Source: Pseudomonadota bacterium (GTDB taxonomy: Bacteria; Pseudomonadota; Alphaproteobacteria; Rhizobiales; Rhizobiaceae). Taken from it: a stretch of DNA of 64,000 nt. Below the pieces are notes generated by a model that was not told the DNA's origin, searched no databases, and worked only from the letters and a program-made list of their open reading frames with translations. Below are positions 41,801 to 51,178 of the stretch, piece after piece (positions within the stretch are counted from its first letter, which is position 1; each line of letters opens with the position of its first letter). The stretch is from assembly GCA_023451735.1 (NCBI GenBank), contig JAEXYH010000044.1, positions 86,464 through 150,463 of the forward strand, written 5' to 3'. A program made the position numbers and the translations under genes.

Positions 41801-43216
41801 TCACCTCTTTCCTGCCTGCACAGGGCGGTTGTTATTGCTGAGAGATGCCTTCAGGGCATTGGCGAGTTCGGTATAGGCGTCGATGACGGCCGCATCGCCA
41901 GGCGATTGCTTGAGCACGTCGTAAATGATCGGAACCTGCTTGACGGCCATGTCGAGATCAGGGTCCGCGCCGGGCCTGTATCCGCCGATAAGTCTCAGAT
42001 CCTTTGTCTCCTCGTAAACGCTGATCAGGCCTTTCAGCCTGGAGACCAGTCGTTCCTGGTCCGTCGTCCATGCCTTGCGGGCGAGACGGGAGATCGAGGA
42101 AAGCGGGTTGACCGGCGGATATCGTCCTTCGTCGGCAAGCGCGCGATCGAGCACGATGTGCCCGTCAAGGATACCACGGGTCGAATCGGCGATCGGATCG
42201 TTGTGATTGTCGCCATCGACGAGGATGGAGATGATCGCCGTGATCGTGCCGCTGCCTTCGATGCCGGGACCGGCGCGCTCCAGAAGGCGAGGCAACTCGG
42301 TAAAGACGGATGCCGGATAGCCGCGTGCGACCGGCGGCTCGCCGGCCGCGATCGCAACCTCGCGGATCGCATGAGCAAATCGCGTCACGCTGTCGGCGAT
42401 GAACAGCACGTTCTGTCCCTGATCACGAAAATGTTCCGCGATCGTCATGCCGACCAGCGGCGCCATCTTGCGCAGCATCGGGCTTTCGTCGCTCGTCGTC
42501 ACGACGATTACCGCCTTGGCGACATTGTCCCCAAGCGTATCCTCGATGAATTCGCGCACTTCGCGGCCGCGTTCGCCGACCAGCGTGATCACCACGCGGT
42601 CGAAGGCATCGGCCTTGGCGAGCATCGAAAGAAGCGTCGATTTGCCGACACCGGATCCGGCGAAAATGCCGAGACGCTGGCCGTAACAGATGGGAGCAAA
42701 TATATCGATCGCCTTCACCCCGGTACGGAATGAAGTATCGACGCGTCGGCGCGTCATCGATGGCGGGGGCAGGGTGTTGATCGATCGCTGGACAGCGCCT
42801 TCGCGCAGCGGTCCCTTGCCGTCGATCGGCCTGCAGAGCGAGTTGATGGTTCTGCCGCACCAGCTGTCGCTCGGTGCCAGCCGGAATTCGCCCGTGCGCA
42901 AGACCAGATCGCCAACGCCGATCGGCTCACCCGGTTCGATCGGGCAGACGTAGATGACGTCAGGCTCCACGCGCACGACTTCGCCCATGTGGGTGCCTGT
43001 CGTGCTCTGATGGGAGACGAATTCTCCTAGGCGCACATGCCTGGAAAGCCCGCTGACGGTGTAATATCCGGCCGCGATCATCCTCACCCGGCCGCCCCAC
43101 GAAAGAACACTCGAGGGGTTCGCATAATGCGCAGCCAGGTCGGACAAACGGTCCAGGCGCGGCATAACTGTCGGCGGGGTGACCGGCTCGAGATCAGGTT
43201 GGGCCGTGGTCGTCAT
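41801..43216 (-). CDS. fliI: Flagellum-specific ATPase FliI
   Basis: 471 aa, F1-beta-like export ATPase. Walker A GIFAGSGVGKSTLLSMLAK, Walker B NVLFIADSVTRFAHAIREVA, catalytic loop VTTSDESPMLRKMAPLVG and GERGREVREFIED are all present. It powers dissociation and unfolding of export substrates with FliH. The start lies 11 bp downstream of flgF. Confidence 0.97.
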   Translation of the reverse strand: MTTTAQPDLEPVTPPTVMPRLDRLSDLAAHYANPSSVLSWGGRVRMIAAGYYTVSGLSRHVRLGEFVSHQSTTGTHMGEVVRVEPDVIYVCPIEPGEPIGVGDLVLRTGEFRLAPSDSWCGRTINSLCRPIDGKGPLREGAVQRSINTLPPPSMTRRRVDTSFRTGVKAIDIFAPICYGQRLGIFAGSGVGKSTLLSMLAKADAFDRVVITLVGERGREVREFIEDTLGDNVAKAVIVVTTSDESPMLRKMAPLVGMTIAEHFRDQGQNVLFIADSVTRFAHAIREVAIAAGEPPVARGYPASVFTELPRLLERAGPGIEGSGTITAIISILVDGDNHNDPIADSTRGILDGHIVLDRALADEGRYPPVNPLSSISRLARKAWTTDQERLVSRLKGLISVYEETKDLRLIGGYRPGADPDLDMAVKQVPIIYDVLKQSPGDAAVIDAYTELANALKASLSNNNRPVQAGKR

Positions 43217-43227
43217 CGGCGTGTTTC

Positions 43228-43962
43228 CTACTGGCTACCGCCCAGTGTCCTCATGGCAGACGAGAAGTTGTCCTCGCTGGTGCTCATCAGCGAGGAAATG
43301 CTCTCGAATGCGCGGTTGACCTGGATGAGCTGGGTCATCTCGCCGATGGCATTGACGTTGGACTGCTCGAGGAAGCCCTGCATGACGCCGACGCCCATAG
43401 TGTCGACGACCGGCTGCGGTACGTCGGTCGGCACGATGCCGCTGTTGTCGGCGCGGTAGAAACCCTTGTTGATGTCAACGGAGAACACGCCGATCTGCCC
43501 GACCACGCGGTCTCCCTGCATGATGCGTCCGTCCTGACCGACCTTGGGTGAGCCGCCTCTCGGATCGAGCTGGATCGGGGCGCCGCCTGCATCAAGAACC
43601 GAGTAACCCTGGGTCGAAATCAGTTCGCCGGCGAGGCCCATGGAGAAACGTCCGTCACGGGTAAGCACCTGGCCCTGAGGCGTCTGTATGGCAAACCATG
43701 CGTCGCCCTTGACGGCAAAATCCAACGAGTTGCCGGTCTGCTCGAGTTGGCCGTTGCGCATCGACAGATAGTCATTGCCCTGGGAAACGAACGCGATCTT
43801 GGTGTTGTTCTCGTTCTGGGTCTGGCTAAGGATCTGATCGAACTTCACCTCGGTCGAACGAAAGCCGACGGTGTTCATGTTGGCAATATTGTCGGAGATC
43901 GTGGTGAGGCGACGCTCGAGAGCAATCTGCGAGGAAATGCCGACATAGATACCGGATTGCAT
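43228..43962 (-). CDS. flgF: Flagellar proximal rod protein FlgF
   Basis: 244 aa from ATG 43962 (MQSGIYVGISSQIALERRL); the upstream open frame is not part of the gene. The flagellar rod/hook N-terminal motif LTTISDNIANMNTVGFRS is clear, with the C-terminal coiled-coil motif LEQSNVNAIGEMTQLIQVNRAFESIS. First gene of the minus-strand run. It is divergent from flgB; the 215-bp spacer between them must hold promoters for both. Confidence 0.94.
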   Translation of the reverse strand: MQSGIYVGISSQIALERRLTTISDNIANMNTVGFRSTEVKFDQILSQTQNENNTKIAFVSQGNDYLSMRNGQLEQTGNSLDFAVKGDAWFAIQTPQGQVLTRDGRFSMGLAGELISTQGYSVLDAGGAPIQLDPRGGSPKVGQDGRIMQGDRVVGQIGVFSVDINKGFYRADNSGIVPTDVPQPVVDTMGVGVMQGFLEQSNVNAIGEMTQLIQVNRAFESISSLMSTSEDNFSSAMRTLGGSQ

Positions 43963-44177
43963 GGGTGTCTCCTGATTTACGGATACGGCGCATGCCCCCG
44001 CTCGGGACAGCTCTGGCGATTTGAAGCGACAGTTAAGAGCCCGGGCTTGCGCGAACCTGTTTGGTCCGGTGACCGGGAAAAATGCCGTCGCGGCGGGAAC
44101 AGCGCGGGCTGCTCCTACCGTAAGTCCCGCGCAAGATTGTGCCTCTAGCGTCCCGGACAACAAGATGGAGAACAACC

Positions 44178-44585
44178 ATGACCATGCAGCCGATCCAGTT
44201 GTTCGAGCTTGCGTCTCGGCAGGCAGAATGGCTGTCCATTCGACAGCAGGTGACGACGACGAACATCGCCAACGCGAACACGCCGAAATACGTCTCCAAG
44301 GACCTGACGCCCTTTGATGCCGAGCTCAAGTCAGCAAGTGGTCTTGGGTCGATGGAAATGGCCAGGACCAACCCGGCTCACATGGTCACGGATATCGCAG
44401 GCAATGGTCGGGTTGAACTCAAGGACACGAAGCTCAACCAGGAAATCGGCGTCCAGGAATCCGGCAATACGGTGTCACTGGCGTCGGAAATGACGAAGAT
44501 GGGCGAGGTTAAACGGCAGTTCGAACTGAACACGCTGCTCGTTCAAAACATCAACAGAATGATGCTGACGGCACTGGGTAAATAA
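44178..44585 (+). CDS. flgB: Flagellar rod protein FlgB
   Basis: 135 aa from ATG 44178 (TGGAGAAC upstream). Rod motif LSIRQQVTTTNIANANTPKYVSKDLTPFDAEL at the N-terminus and EMTKMGEVKRQFELNTLLVQNINRMML at the C-terminus. First of a ten-gene plus-strand operon; flgC follows 1 bp after the stop. Confidence 0.94.
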   Translation: MTMQPIQLFELASRQAEWLSIRQQVTTTNIANANTPKYVSKDLTPFDAELKSASGLGSMEMARTNPAHMVTDIAGNGRVELKDTKLNQEIGVQESGNTVSLASEMTKMGEVKRQFELNTLLVQNINRMMLTALGK

Positions 44586-44586
44586 C

Positions 44587-45000
44587 ATGGACTCGTTGAT
44601 CGCTTCGCTCAAGATCGCAGGCAGTGGAATGGAAGCCCAGTCCACCCGCCTGCGTATCGTTTCGGAAAACATCGCAAACGCCCGCACCACAGGCGACACT
44701 ACAGGTGCAGACCCCTATCGCCGTAAGATCATTACCTTCGGCGACGAGATGGATCGCGCCAGCGGCGTAAGCCTCGTGGACGTCAAGAAGATCGGCACCG
44801 ATCAGGGCAAGTTCACCGAAGAGTACGACCCGGACCACCCGGCCGCAAACGCACAGGGTATGGTCAAATATCCGAACGTCAATGTGCTGATCGAGATGGC
44901 TGACCTTCGCGAAGCCAATCGCAGCTACGAGGCAAACCTGCAGAGCATCAAGCAGACGCGGGATCTGATCTCGTCGACAATCGATTTGTTGAAAGGTTAA
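44587..45000 (+). CDS. flgC: Flagellar rod protein FlgC
   Basis: 137 aa. N-terminal rod motif MEAQSTRLRIVSENIANARTTG and C-terminal VNVLIEMADLREANRSYEANLQSIKQTRDLISSTIDLL. Its stop overlaps the fliE start (TAATG). Confidence 0.95.
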   Translation: MDSLIASLKIAGSGMEAQSTRLRIVSENIANARTTGDTTGADPYRRKIITFGDEMDRASGVSLVDVKKIGTDQGKFTEEYDPDHPAANAQGMVKYPNVNVLIEMADLREANRSYEANLQSIKQTRDLISSTIDLLKG

Positions 45001-45350
45001 TGATGATCGATAGCATTTCAAGCATCGGTACGCTGACGAAATCCAGCGGCCTCGACCGGACGGAAACCACTGGCAGCAGCCTGTCGAACATGCTGGGCGT
45101 TGCCGCCGGTACGGTCGCAACCGGCGTCGCAGGCCCCACATTCGGCAGTTTTCTCGCCGATGCCGCCAAGGGTGCGCTCGATAGCGTCAAGCAGGGCGAA
45201 GCCATGTCCTTTGCCGGTATTCAGGGCAAGGCAACGACGCGTGAAGTCGTCGATGCCGTCATGGAAGCCAATCGGACGCTTCAAACCGCAGTCGCCCTGA
45301 GAGACAAGGTCGTTTCGGCCTATCTCGAAGTCTCCAAAATGCAGATCTAG
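45000..45350 (+). CDS. fliE: Flagellar hook-basal body protein FliE
   Basis: 116 aa; the normal size. It has the FliE layout: variable N-terminus, then FGSFLADAAKGALDSVKQGEAMSFAGIQGKATTREVVDAVMEANRTLQTAVALRDKVVSAYLEVSKMQI. FliE joins the MS ring to the rod. It overlaps the flgC stop by one base. Confidence 0.93.
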   Translation: MMIDSISSIGTLTKSSGLDRTETTGSSLSNMLGVAAGTVATGVAGPTFGSFLADAAKGALDSVKQGEAMSFAGIQGKATTREVVDAVMEANRTLQTAVALRDKVVSAYLEVSKMQI

Positions 45351-45370
45351 GATAAAGAGGTTTCACGTCT

Positions 45371-46159
45371 ATGAGAGCACTCGCCATTGCTGCAACGGGT
45401 ATGAATGCCCAGCAGACGAACCTCGAAGTTATTGCCAACAACATCGCCAACATCAACACGACCGCATTCAAGCGCGGCCGGGCGGAGTTTACCGACCTTC
45501 TCTATCAGACCGAACGCGCCGCAGGCGTTGCCAACCGCGCCAACCAGTCGGTTGTGCCGGAAGGCGCCAATATCGGTCTCGGTGTTCAGACATCGGCTGT
45601 CCGCAAGCTGTTCGAGCAGGGTGAAATTTCCCAGACCAGCAACGTCCTCGATGCAGCGATTGTCGGCAATGGCTGGTTCCAGATCGAAGGCTCGGACGGA
45701 ACGACCCTTTACACGCGCGCCGGTGCATTCAACAAGGATGCCAACGGACGTCTGGTAACCATTGACGGCTATGGCGTCATCCCTGCAATCACCATTCCGC
45801 AGGACGCCACCGAAGTCACCATCGCCCAGGACGGTACCGTTTCGGTTCGTATCGGCCAGCAGGACAACATGACGGAAGTCGGCCAGCTCCAGCTGGCACT
45901 TTTCGCCAATGATGCAGGTCTTCGTCCGCTGGGTGACAACCTCTTTGCAGTTACCGAGGCCTCCGGCGACGCCGTCGTCGCAGCCCCGCTGGAAGACGGT
46001 TACGGTTATCTCAAGCAGGGTTACCTCGAAAGCTCCAACGTTGATTCCGTCAAGGAAATCACAGACCTGATTTCAGCGCAGCGCGCTTACGAAATGAACT
46101 CCAAGGTCATCACGACAGCGGATGAGATGGCTCAGATCGTCAGCAAGAACCTGAAATAA
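45371..46159 (+). CDS. flgG: Flagellar distal rod protein FlgG
   Basis: 262 aa, family length. N-terminal MRALAIAATGMNAQQTNLEVIANNIANINTTAFKRGRAEF and C-terminal LESSNVDSVKEITDLISAQRAYEMNSKVITTADEM are both diagnostic. GATAAAGAGG lies upstream. It builds the distal rod of the flagellum. Confidence 0.97.
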   Translation: MRALAIAATGMNAQQTNLEVIANNIANINTTAFKRGRAEFTDLLYQTERAAGVANRANQSVVPEGANIGLGVQTSAVRKLFEQGEISQTSNVLDAAIVGNGWFQIEGSDGTTLYTRAGAFNKDANGRLVTIDGYGVIPAITIPQDATEVTIAQDGTVSVRIGQQDNMTEVGQLQLALFANDAGLRPLGDNLFAVTEASGDAVVAAPLEDGYGYLKQGYLESSNVDSVKEITDLISAQRAYEMNSKVITTADEMAQIVSKNLK

Positions 46160-46180
46160 CGGATTAAGAGGCGGGCAAAC

Positions 46181-46669
46181 ATGATGTTTCCTAGTGGAAA
46201 TGCACTTCGGTCGGCTGTCGGCGGGGCTACCCTGTCGCTGCTGTTCATCGCTGGTGCCGGATCGCAGGTTGCGGTTGCCCAGCCTCTTTATGCCGTCGTT
46301 CCCACGTCGACCATTTTCCCGGGTGACGTGATTTCCGCAAGCCAGGTCATGGAAGTCGAAGTGACCAACCCAAACCTGGCAGGCGGTTACACGTCGAGCG
46401 TCAATGACGTCATCGGCATGGTGGCAAAGCGGACGCTGGTACCGGGCAGGACGATCCCGGTTGCTTCGTTGCGGGAGCCGTTCACAGTCGAGCGGGGCAA
46501 GGCTGTCCGCATCGTGTTCAACGTCGGTGGCCTGATGATTTCGGCTACCGGATCGGCTCTGCAGGATGCCATGGCCGGAGATTCGATCCGTGTCCGCAAC
46601 ACCGAAAGCGGAGTGACCGTCACCGGTACGGTCCGGGCCGACGGAAATATCGAGGTTGTCCAGAAATGA
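46181..46669 (+). CDS. flgA: Flagellar P-ring assembly chaperone FlgA
   Basis: 162 aa. Signal peptide with hydrophobic VGGATLSLLFIAGAGSQVAVAQP, then the SAF-type domain: VVPTSTIFPGDVISASQVMEVEV, VIGMVAKRTLVPGRTIPVASLREP, GKAVRIVFNVGGLMISATGSALQDAMAGDSIRVRNTESG. FlgA guides FlgI into the P ring in the periplasm. Overlaps flgI by 4 bp. Confidence 0.94.
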   Translation: MMFPSGNALRSAVGGATLSLLFIAGAGSQVAVAQPLYAVVPTSTIFPGDVISASQVMEVEVTNPNLAGGYTSSVNDVIGMVAKRTLVPGRTIPVASLREPFTVERGKAVRIVFNVGGLMISATGSALQDAMAGDSIRVRNTESGVTVTGTVRADGNIEVVQK

Positions 46670-47787
46670 TCGGTAGACTGCTAACAACGATCGTCGCCAG
46701 CCTGCTGGCGCTTTTTGCTGCGGCATCTGTCGTCGAGGCGGCATCGAATGCGCGGATCAAGGACGTGGTCTCGCTCCAGGCCGGACGCGATAACCAGCTC
46801 ATCGGATATGGTCTGGTAGTTGGCCTGCAGGGCACCGGCGATGGCTTGCGTGCCTCGCCGTTTACCGATCAGTCAATGCGCGCGATGCTCCAGAACCTGG
46901 GTATTTCGACGCAAGGCGGCCAATCGGCCGCCAAGAACGTTGCGGCGGTTATGGTGACGACGAACCTCCCGCCTTTCACCAGCCCTGGCAGCCGCATCGA
47001 CGTGACCGTCAGCTCTCTGGGTGACGCAACTTCGCTGCGCGGCGGAACACTCGTCATGACCTCGCTCACCGGTGCCGACGGACAGATCTATGCCGTTGCA
47101 CAGGGCGCAGTCGTTGTTTCCGGTTTTCTGGCCGAAGGCGCTGCCGCCACCGTCACCGAAGGCATCACCACGGCCGGCCGCATTCCCGGTGGCGCCATCA
47201 TCGAGCGGGAACTGCCTTCGCGCTTCAAGGACTCGGGCAACCTTGTCCTCCAGCTGCGCAATCCGGATTTTTCTACCGCGATCCGCGTCGCGGACGTAAT
47301 CAACGCCTTCTCCGCCAGCACTTATCGGATGCCGATCGCCGAGGCGCGTGACTCCCAGGTCGTCTCCGTTCAGAAGCCGCCGCAGGAAGACCTTGCCCGT
47401 CTCATGGCACGGATCGAGAATCTTGCTGTCGAGACCGATACGCCTGCCAAGGTGGTCATCAACGAGCGGACTGGAACCATCGTCATCGGCGCGGATGTCC
47501 GCATCTCTCGGGTCGCGGTCAGCTACGGAACGCTGACGGTGCAGGTTACCGAAATGCCGCAGGTCATTCAGCCGCTGCCTTTCTCGCGCGGCGAGACCTA
47601 TGTCCAGCCGGAGACGGATATCGTTGCCGAGAAGACCGGTGGGCCGGTTGCGGTTCTCGAAGGTCCGGATCTGCGGTCACTTGTGGCGGGTCTGAACAGC
47701 ATCGGCGTCAAGCCGGATGGCATTATCGCGATCCTGCAGGGGATCAAGTCTGCAGGTGCACTGCAAGCGGAGCTGGTACTGCAATGA
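46666..47787 (+). CDS. flgI: Flagellar P-ring protein FlgI
   Basis: 373 aa. Signal peptide LLTTIVASLLALFAAASVVEA, then ARIKDVVSLQAGRDNQLIGYGLVVGLQGTGDG, AAVMVTTNLPPFTSPGSRIDVTVSSLGDATSL and the C-terminal LRSLVAGLNSIGVKPDGIIAILQGIKSAGALQAEL, all characteristic. It forms the periplasmic bushing around the rod. Overlaps flgA and motE. Confidence 0.96.
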   Translation: MIGRLLTTIVASLLALFAAASVVEAASNARIKDVVSLQAGRDNQLIGYGLVVGLQGTGDGLRASPFTDQSMRAMLQNLGISTQGGQSAAKNVAAVMVTTNLPPFTSPGSRIDVTVSSLGDATSLRGGTLVMTSLTGADGQIYAVAQGAVVVSGFLAEGAAATVTEGITTAGRIPGGAIIERELPSRFKDSGNLVLQLRNPDFSTAIRVADVINAFSASTYRMPIAEARDSQVVSVQKPPQEDLARLMARIENLAVETDTPAKVVINERTGTIVIGADVRISRVAVSYGTLTVQVTEMPQVIQPLPFSRGETYVQPETDIVAEKTGGPVAVLEGPDLRSLVAGLNSIGVKPDGIIAILQGIKSAGALQAELVLQ

Positions 47788-48341
47788 TTGGCCCAGACAC
47801 TTCATCTTCGGTTCGCTCACGGCCCTGGGAACGCTCCTCGGTTGCTCTTCCAGTGCTCGCTCTCTTGGGGCTCCTGATTGCCTTGCCCTCGGCCGGCGCC
47901 CAGGAGCAGATCCGCGACACGACCGGCCTGACGAGCGAGAACGAAGTCCAGCAATACTGCAGCAATATCGCCGATGCGGCGCGCGATCGCCGCTATGCGC
48001 TGCAGAAGCAGGATCTTGAGAAGCTCCAGGGCGAGGTCAATGATCGCATTGCAGTCATGGAAACCCGCAAGGCCGAATATGAAAACTGGATCGGCCGGCG
48101 CAACGAATTCATGAAGCAGGCCGAAAACGGCCTCGTCGATATCTTCAAGACCATGAAACCCGATACTGCCGCCCCCCAGTTGCAGGAAATGCAGGCAGGG
48201 CTCGCAGCCGCAATCGTGATGCGGCTTCCACCCCGCCAATCCGGTCTGATATTGAGTGAAATGGATGCCAAGAAGGCTGCGGCCGTCGCGTCCATCATCG
48301 CCAGTGCAGCGGATCCCAACACGTCGAAAGATCCGTCATGA
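47784..48341 (+). CDS. motE: Periplasmic motility chaperone MotE
   Basis: 185 aa. Signal segment VALPVLALLGLLIALPSAGAQE, then a coiled-coil (RYALQKQDLEKLQGEVNDRIAVMETRKAEYENWIGRRNEFM) and a C-terminal LPPRQSGLILSEMDAKKAAAVASII that recalls FliG/MgtE N-terminal helices. Lies between flgI and flgH, where S. meliloti has motE; that protein is needed for folding and stability of MotC. Overlaps both neighbours by 4 bp. Confidence 0.9.
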   Translation: MIGPDTSSSVRSRPWERSSVALPVLALLGLLIALPSAGAQEQIRDTTGLTSENEVQQYCSNIADAARDRRYALQKQDLEKLQGEVNDRIAVMETRKAEYENWIGRRNEFMKQAENGLVDIFKTMKPDTAAPQLQEMQAGLAAAIVMRLPPRQSGLILSEMDAKKAAAVASIIASAADPNTSKDPS

Positions 48342-49057
48342 CCAAACTAGCCCCCGCAATTCTCGTGACCGTGGCGCTTCTTTCGGGATGCTCGCAAACG
48401 CCCCAAACCATCAGGGAAATCGGCAATGCACCGTCGATGAGCCCGATCGGCAGCGGCCTGCAGTTTACCCAGACGCCGCAGCTCGCCTCTTACCCGAAGC
48501 GTCCCCATAACATGAACAACGGTTACTCGTTGTGGAGCGACAGCCAGGCTGCCCTTTTCAAGGACGCGCGCGCGCTCAATATCGGCGACATCCTGACCGT
48601 CAATATCAGAATCAACGATAAGGCGAATTTCGATAACGAGACGGAGCTGGAAAAGACGAACAGCCGCAAGTCCGGATGGAATGCTGACGCCACGATTTTC
48701 GGATGGAATCCGAAAACGGAATCCACCTATGGGTTCGACGGCGCGTCCGAGGCGAACGGCAAGGGATCGACCAAGCGCGCGGAGCAGCTGACGCTTCTCG
48801 TCGCAGCTGTCGTGACCGGCGTTCTGGACAATGGCAATCTTCTGATCAGCGGCTCTCAAGAGGTTCGGGTGAACCACGAGATCCGTATCCTCAACGTTGC
48901 CGGTATCGTCAGGCCGCAGGACGTGGATGCTGAAAACGAGGTTTCCTATGAAAAGATCGCCGAGGCACGCATTTCCTATGGTGGCCGCGGTCGCATGACG
49001 GAAATCCAGCAACCGCCCGTCGGACAGCAGGTCCTGGACCTGTTCTCGCCGATCTGA
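48338..49057 (+). CDS. flgH: Flagellar L-ring lipoprotein FlgH
   Basis: 239 aa. Lipoprotein signal with lipobox LLSGCSQ at Cys18. Core blocks: LWSDSQAALFKDARALNIGDILTVNIRINDKANF, ELEKTNSRKSG, LTLLVAAVVTGVLDNGNLLISGSQEVRVNHEIRILNVAGIVRPQDV and the end ISYGGRGRMTEIQQPPVGQQVLDLFSPI. It forms the outer-membrane ring. Confidence 0.96.
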   Translation: MTKLAPAILVTVALLSGCSQTPQTIREIGNAPSMSPIGSGLQFTQTPQLASYPKRPHNMNNGYSLWSDSQAALFKDARALNIGDILTVNIRINDKANFDNETELEKTNSRKSGWNADATIFGWNPKTESTYGFDGASEANGKGSTKRAEQLTLLVAAVVTGVLDNGNLLISGSQEVRVNHEIRILNVAGIVRPQDVDAENEVSYEKIAEARISYGGRGRMTEIQQPPVGQQVLDLFSPI

Positions 49058-49091
49058 GGCCCCCCGGGCCTTTGCCGAGGAGTGAAACTAC

Positions 49092-49589
49092 ATGGCTATC
49101 ACGGCTGACGACGAAACCGTCCCGAAGAAAAAGAATACGCTCATTCCTATGATCGGTGCCGTAGTGCTGTTGTCCCTGGTGGGCGGCGGTGGCGGCTGGC
49201 TGACCGGCAAGCTCATCGCACCTGCCCCGAAATCGGCCGAAGCGGCGGCGAGTACGTCTGCCTCGGGCGAGCATGCTGGTGGAGCCGGAGCTGCCGCTCC
49301 GGCACTCCCCAATCTTCTGGAGCTGGCACCGATATTGACCAATATCGGCTATCCCGCGGAAAACCTCATCCGCCTGCAGCTCGGGCTGGTTTTCGACGGT
49401 CCGCCTGACCCGGCGCTCGCCGAAACCGTCAATCAGAATATTCTGACCTATCTGCGTACCCTGTCGCTGCAGCAACTGCAGGGACCGCGTGGATTCACAT
49501 ATTTGAAGGGCGATATCGAGGAGATTGCTAGCCTGCGTTCCCAAGGGCGTGTAACGAAGGTCCTGATTAGGACTTTTGTTGTCGAATGA
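49092..49589 (+). CDS. fliL: Flagellar basal body-associated protein FliL
   Basis: 165 aa. Short basic N-terminus (VPKKKNTLIP), one transmembrane helix MIGAVVLLSLVGGGGGWL, an Ala/Ser-rich linker and a periplasmic domain resembling stomatin-type folds (ILTNIGYPAENLIRLQLGLVFDG, VNQNILTYLRTLSLQQLQGPRGFTYLKGDI) with the ending RVTKVLIRTFVVE. It supports stator function around the motor. Overlaps fliP by 4 bp. Confidence 0.93.
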   Translation: MAITADDETVPKKKNTLIPMIGAVVLLSLVGGGGGWLTGKLIAPAPKSAEAAASTSASGEHAGGAGAAAPALPNLLELAPILTNIGYPAENLIRLQLGLVFDGPPDPALAETVNQNILTYLRTLSLQQLQGPRGFTYLKGDIEEIASLRSQGRVTKVLIRTFVVE

Positions 49590-50320
49590 TTCGTCTCGCG
49601 ATTTTCGTTGCCACATTGGCCTTGCTGCCTGGCCTGGCCCATGCGCAGCAGCTGCAGGATCTGATTAACGCTCCTGTCGATGGCTCGGCAGCGGCCTGGA
49701 TCGTGCGTACGTTCGGTCTCCTGACCGTTCTCTCCGTAGCGCCTGGCATTCTGATCATGGTGACGAGCTTTCCGCGCTTCGTCATCGCATTCTCTATCCT
49801 GAGAACCGGCATGGGCCTTGCCACCACGCCGTCGAACATGATCCTCACCAGCATGGCGATGTTCATGACCTTCTACGTCATGTCTCCCACGCTTGAGCAA
49901 TCGTGGCGCAATGGCATCCAGCCCATGCTGCAGAACCAGGTGACGGAAGCGGAAGCGATCGAGCGGACAGCGGAGCCTTTCCGCACCTTCATGATGGCGA
50001 ATACCCGGCCGAAGGATCTTGCGCTGTTTGTCGACCTTGCCACCGAACGCGGGCAACAGACAGCCGAGAACGACAGGCCCTATTATCGCGTACTCATCCC
50101 GGCATTCATGCTGTCGGAGATCCGACGTGGCTTCGAGATCGGCTTCCTCATCGTGCTGCCGTTTCTCGTTATCGATATGGTGGTCGCAACGATCACAATG
50201 GCGATGGGCATGATGATGCTTCCGCCGACGTCGATATCGCTGCCGTTCAAGATTCTGTTTTTCGTCCTGATAGACGGCTGGAACCTGCTCGTGGGTTCCC
50301 TAGTAAGATCGTTCTCCTGA
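49586..50320 (+). CDS. fliP: Flagellar export gate protein FliP
   Basis: 244 aa. Cleaved signal peptide (MIRLAIFVATLALLPGLAHAQQ), then the gate helices: LLTVLSVAPGILIMVTSFPRFVIAFSILRTGMGLATTPSNMIL, MAMFMTFYVMSPTL, and the C-terminal FEIGFLIVLPFLVIDMVVATITMAMGMMMLPPTSISLPFKILFFVLIDGWNLLVGSLVRSF. With FliQ and FliR, which are not in this window, it forms the export gate. Last gene of the flgB operon. Confidence 0.97.
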   Translation: MIRLAIFVATLALLPGLAHAQQLQDLINAPVDGSAAAWIVRTFGLLTVLSVAPGILIMVTSFPRFVIAFSILRTGMGLATTPSNMILTSMAMFMTFYVMSPTLEQSWRNGIQPMLQNQVTEAEAIERTAEPFRTFMMANTRPKDLALFVDLATERGQQTAENDRPYYRVLIPAFMLSEIRRGFEIGFLIVLPFLVIDMVVATITMAMGMMMLPPTSISLPFKILFFVLIDGWNLLVGSLVRSFS

Positions 50321-50716
50321 GACATTGCAACCGCATTGTTTTAGCTCTGCGCGGCAGGGCTTGTCGCGTTGGGTTAAAAGCCGATACCTCTCAAGCATGA
50401 GGAGGGTCGCCTTAGTCGGCGCGAGCTCAGGCCTTCATACAAGCGATTTTCGTGCTCCTAGGGCGATGTTTCCCATCGCGCGGACGGATACACCGGGTTT
50501 CACCGTGAAACTCGTCTCCGGTCCGGTTTGCCCGTAGCGGCGAGGGCCTTCCGCCGCCAACCCGCGTTCGCAAATGGAAGGTGTGTCGGGGCAGGAGCCT
50601 GGCCGCAAGCATGGACAACACTCTATAAACGCAAATGCCGCGCGGGTGCGCGGCAAGCGATGGAGAACGCTCCGAACATCTTTCCAGCTATGCCGCAAGG
50701 ATGTCCTACGGGTCTC
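50321..50716. other. Spacer after fliP, with hairpin
   Basis: 395 bp with no credible gene. One structure stands out: GCCGCGC (50637-50643) pairs with GCGCGGC (50648-50654) around GGGT. On the minus strand it is followed by ATTTG, so it could help end the transcript of the gene at 50717-51178. Confidence 0.5.
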
Positions 50717-51178
50717 TCAATGATGGGCCAGACTGCTGAGCTCCAGCGCCGCCCGTGCCTTGGTGTTGTGGAAGGTCACCTTGCTGAGACTGTCTGCCAG
50801 GATGGAGGTATTTTCCTTCGGATCGGCGGACGGGCTATGGAAGTTGATGTAATTGATCGCGATGCTGGCTTTGTCGGCTTCCAGCTTCAGCCGGCTGTAG
50901 ATGGTGATGCCCGGGGGGGTGATCTCCAGGTCGAGCGTGACCGACGGATAGGTCGACCAGTCGAGAGCATAGTCCCCGCCGACGCCGAATCGGACCGTCC
51001 CCGGATGGAAATAGAGTTCGGCAGCGGAATCGACCAGATCAGCGATAGTGGTGTGATACTCGAAACGAAGAAGCGAAATGAGGTCGGCAGCATCGAGCAG
51101 CCTCAGTTCGGCAGCCAAAGGGCCGATGGCCTTGGCCAGAATTTCCTCGCGTTCGATGGAGTAGGGACATGTTTTCAT
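50717..51178 (-). CDS. Hypothetical protein near the flagellin genes
   Basis: 153 aa from the ATG near 51178 (MKTCPYSIEREEILAKAIGPLAAEL). The first half is helical (LRLLDAADLISLLRFEYHTTIADLVDSAAELYF), the second half beta-rich (YALDWSTYPSVTLDLEITPPGITIYSRLKLEADKASIAINYINFHSP). No signal or membrane segment. I do not recognise the family. It is encoded on the opposite strand between fliP and the glycosyltransferase gene, in a motility region, which is the only functional hint. Confidence 0.6.
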   Translation of the reverse strand: MKTCPYSIEREEILAKAIGPLAAELRLLDAADLISLLRFEYHTTIADLVDSAAELYFHPGTVRFGVGGDYALDWSTYPSVTLDLEITPPGITIYSRLKLEADKASIAINYINFHSPSADPKENTSILADSLSKVTFHNTKARAALELSSLAHH

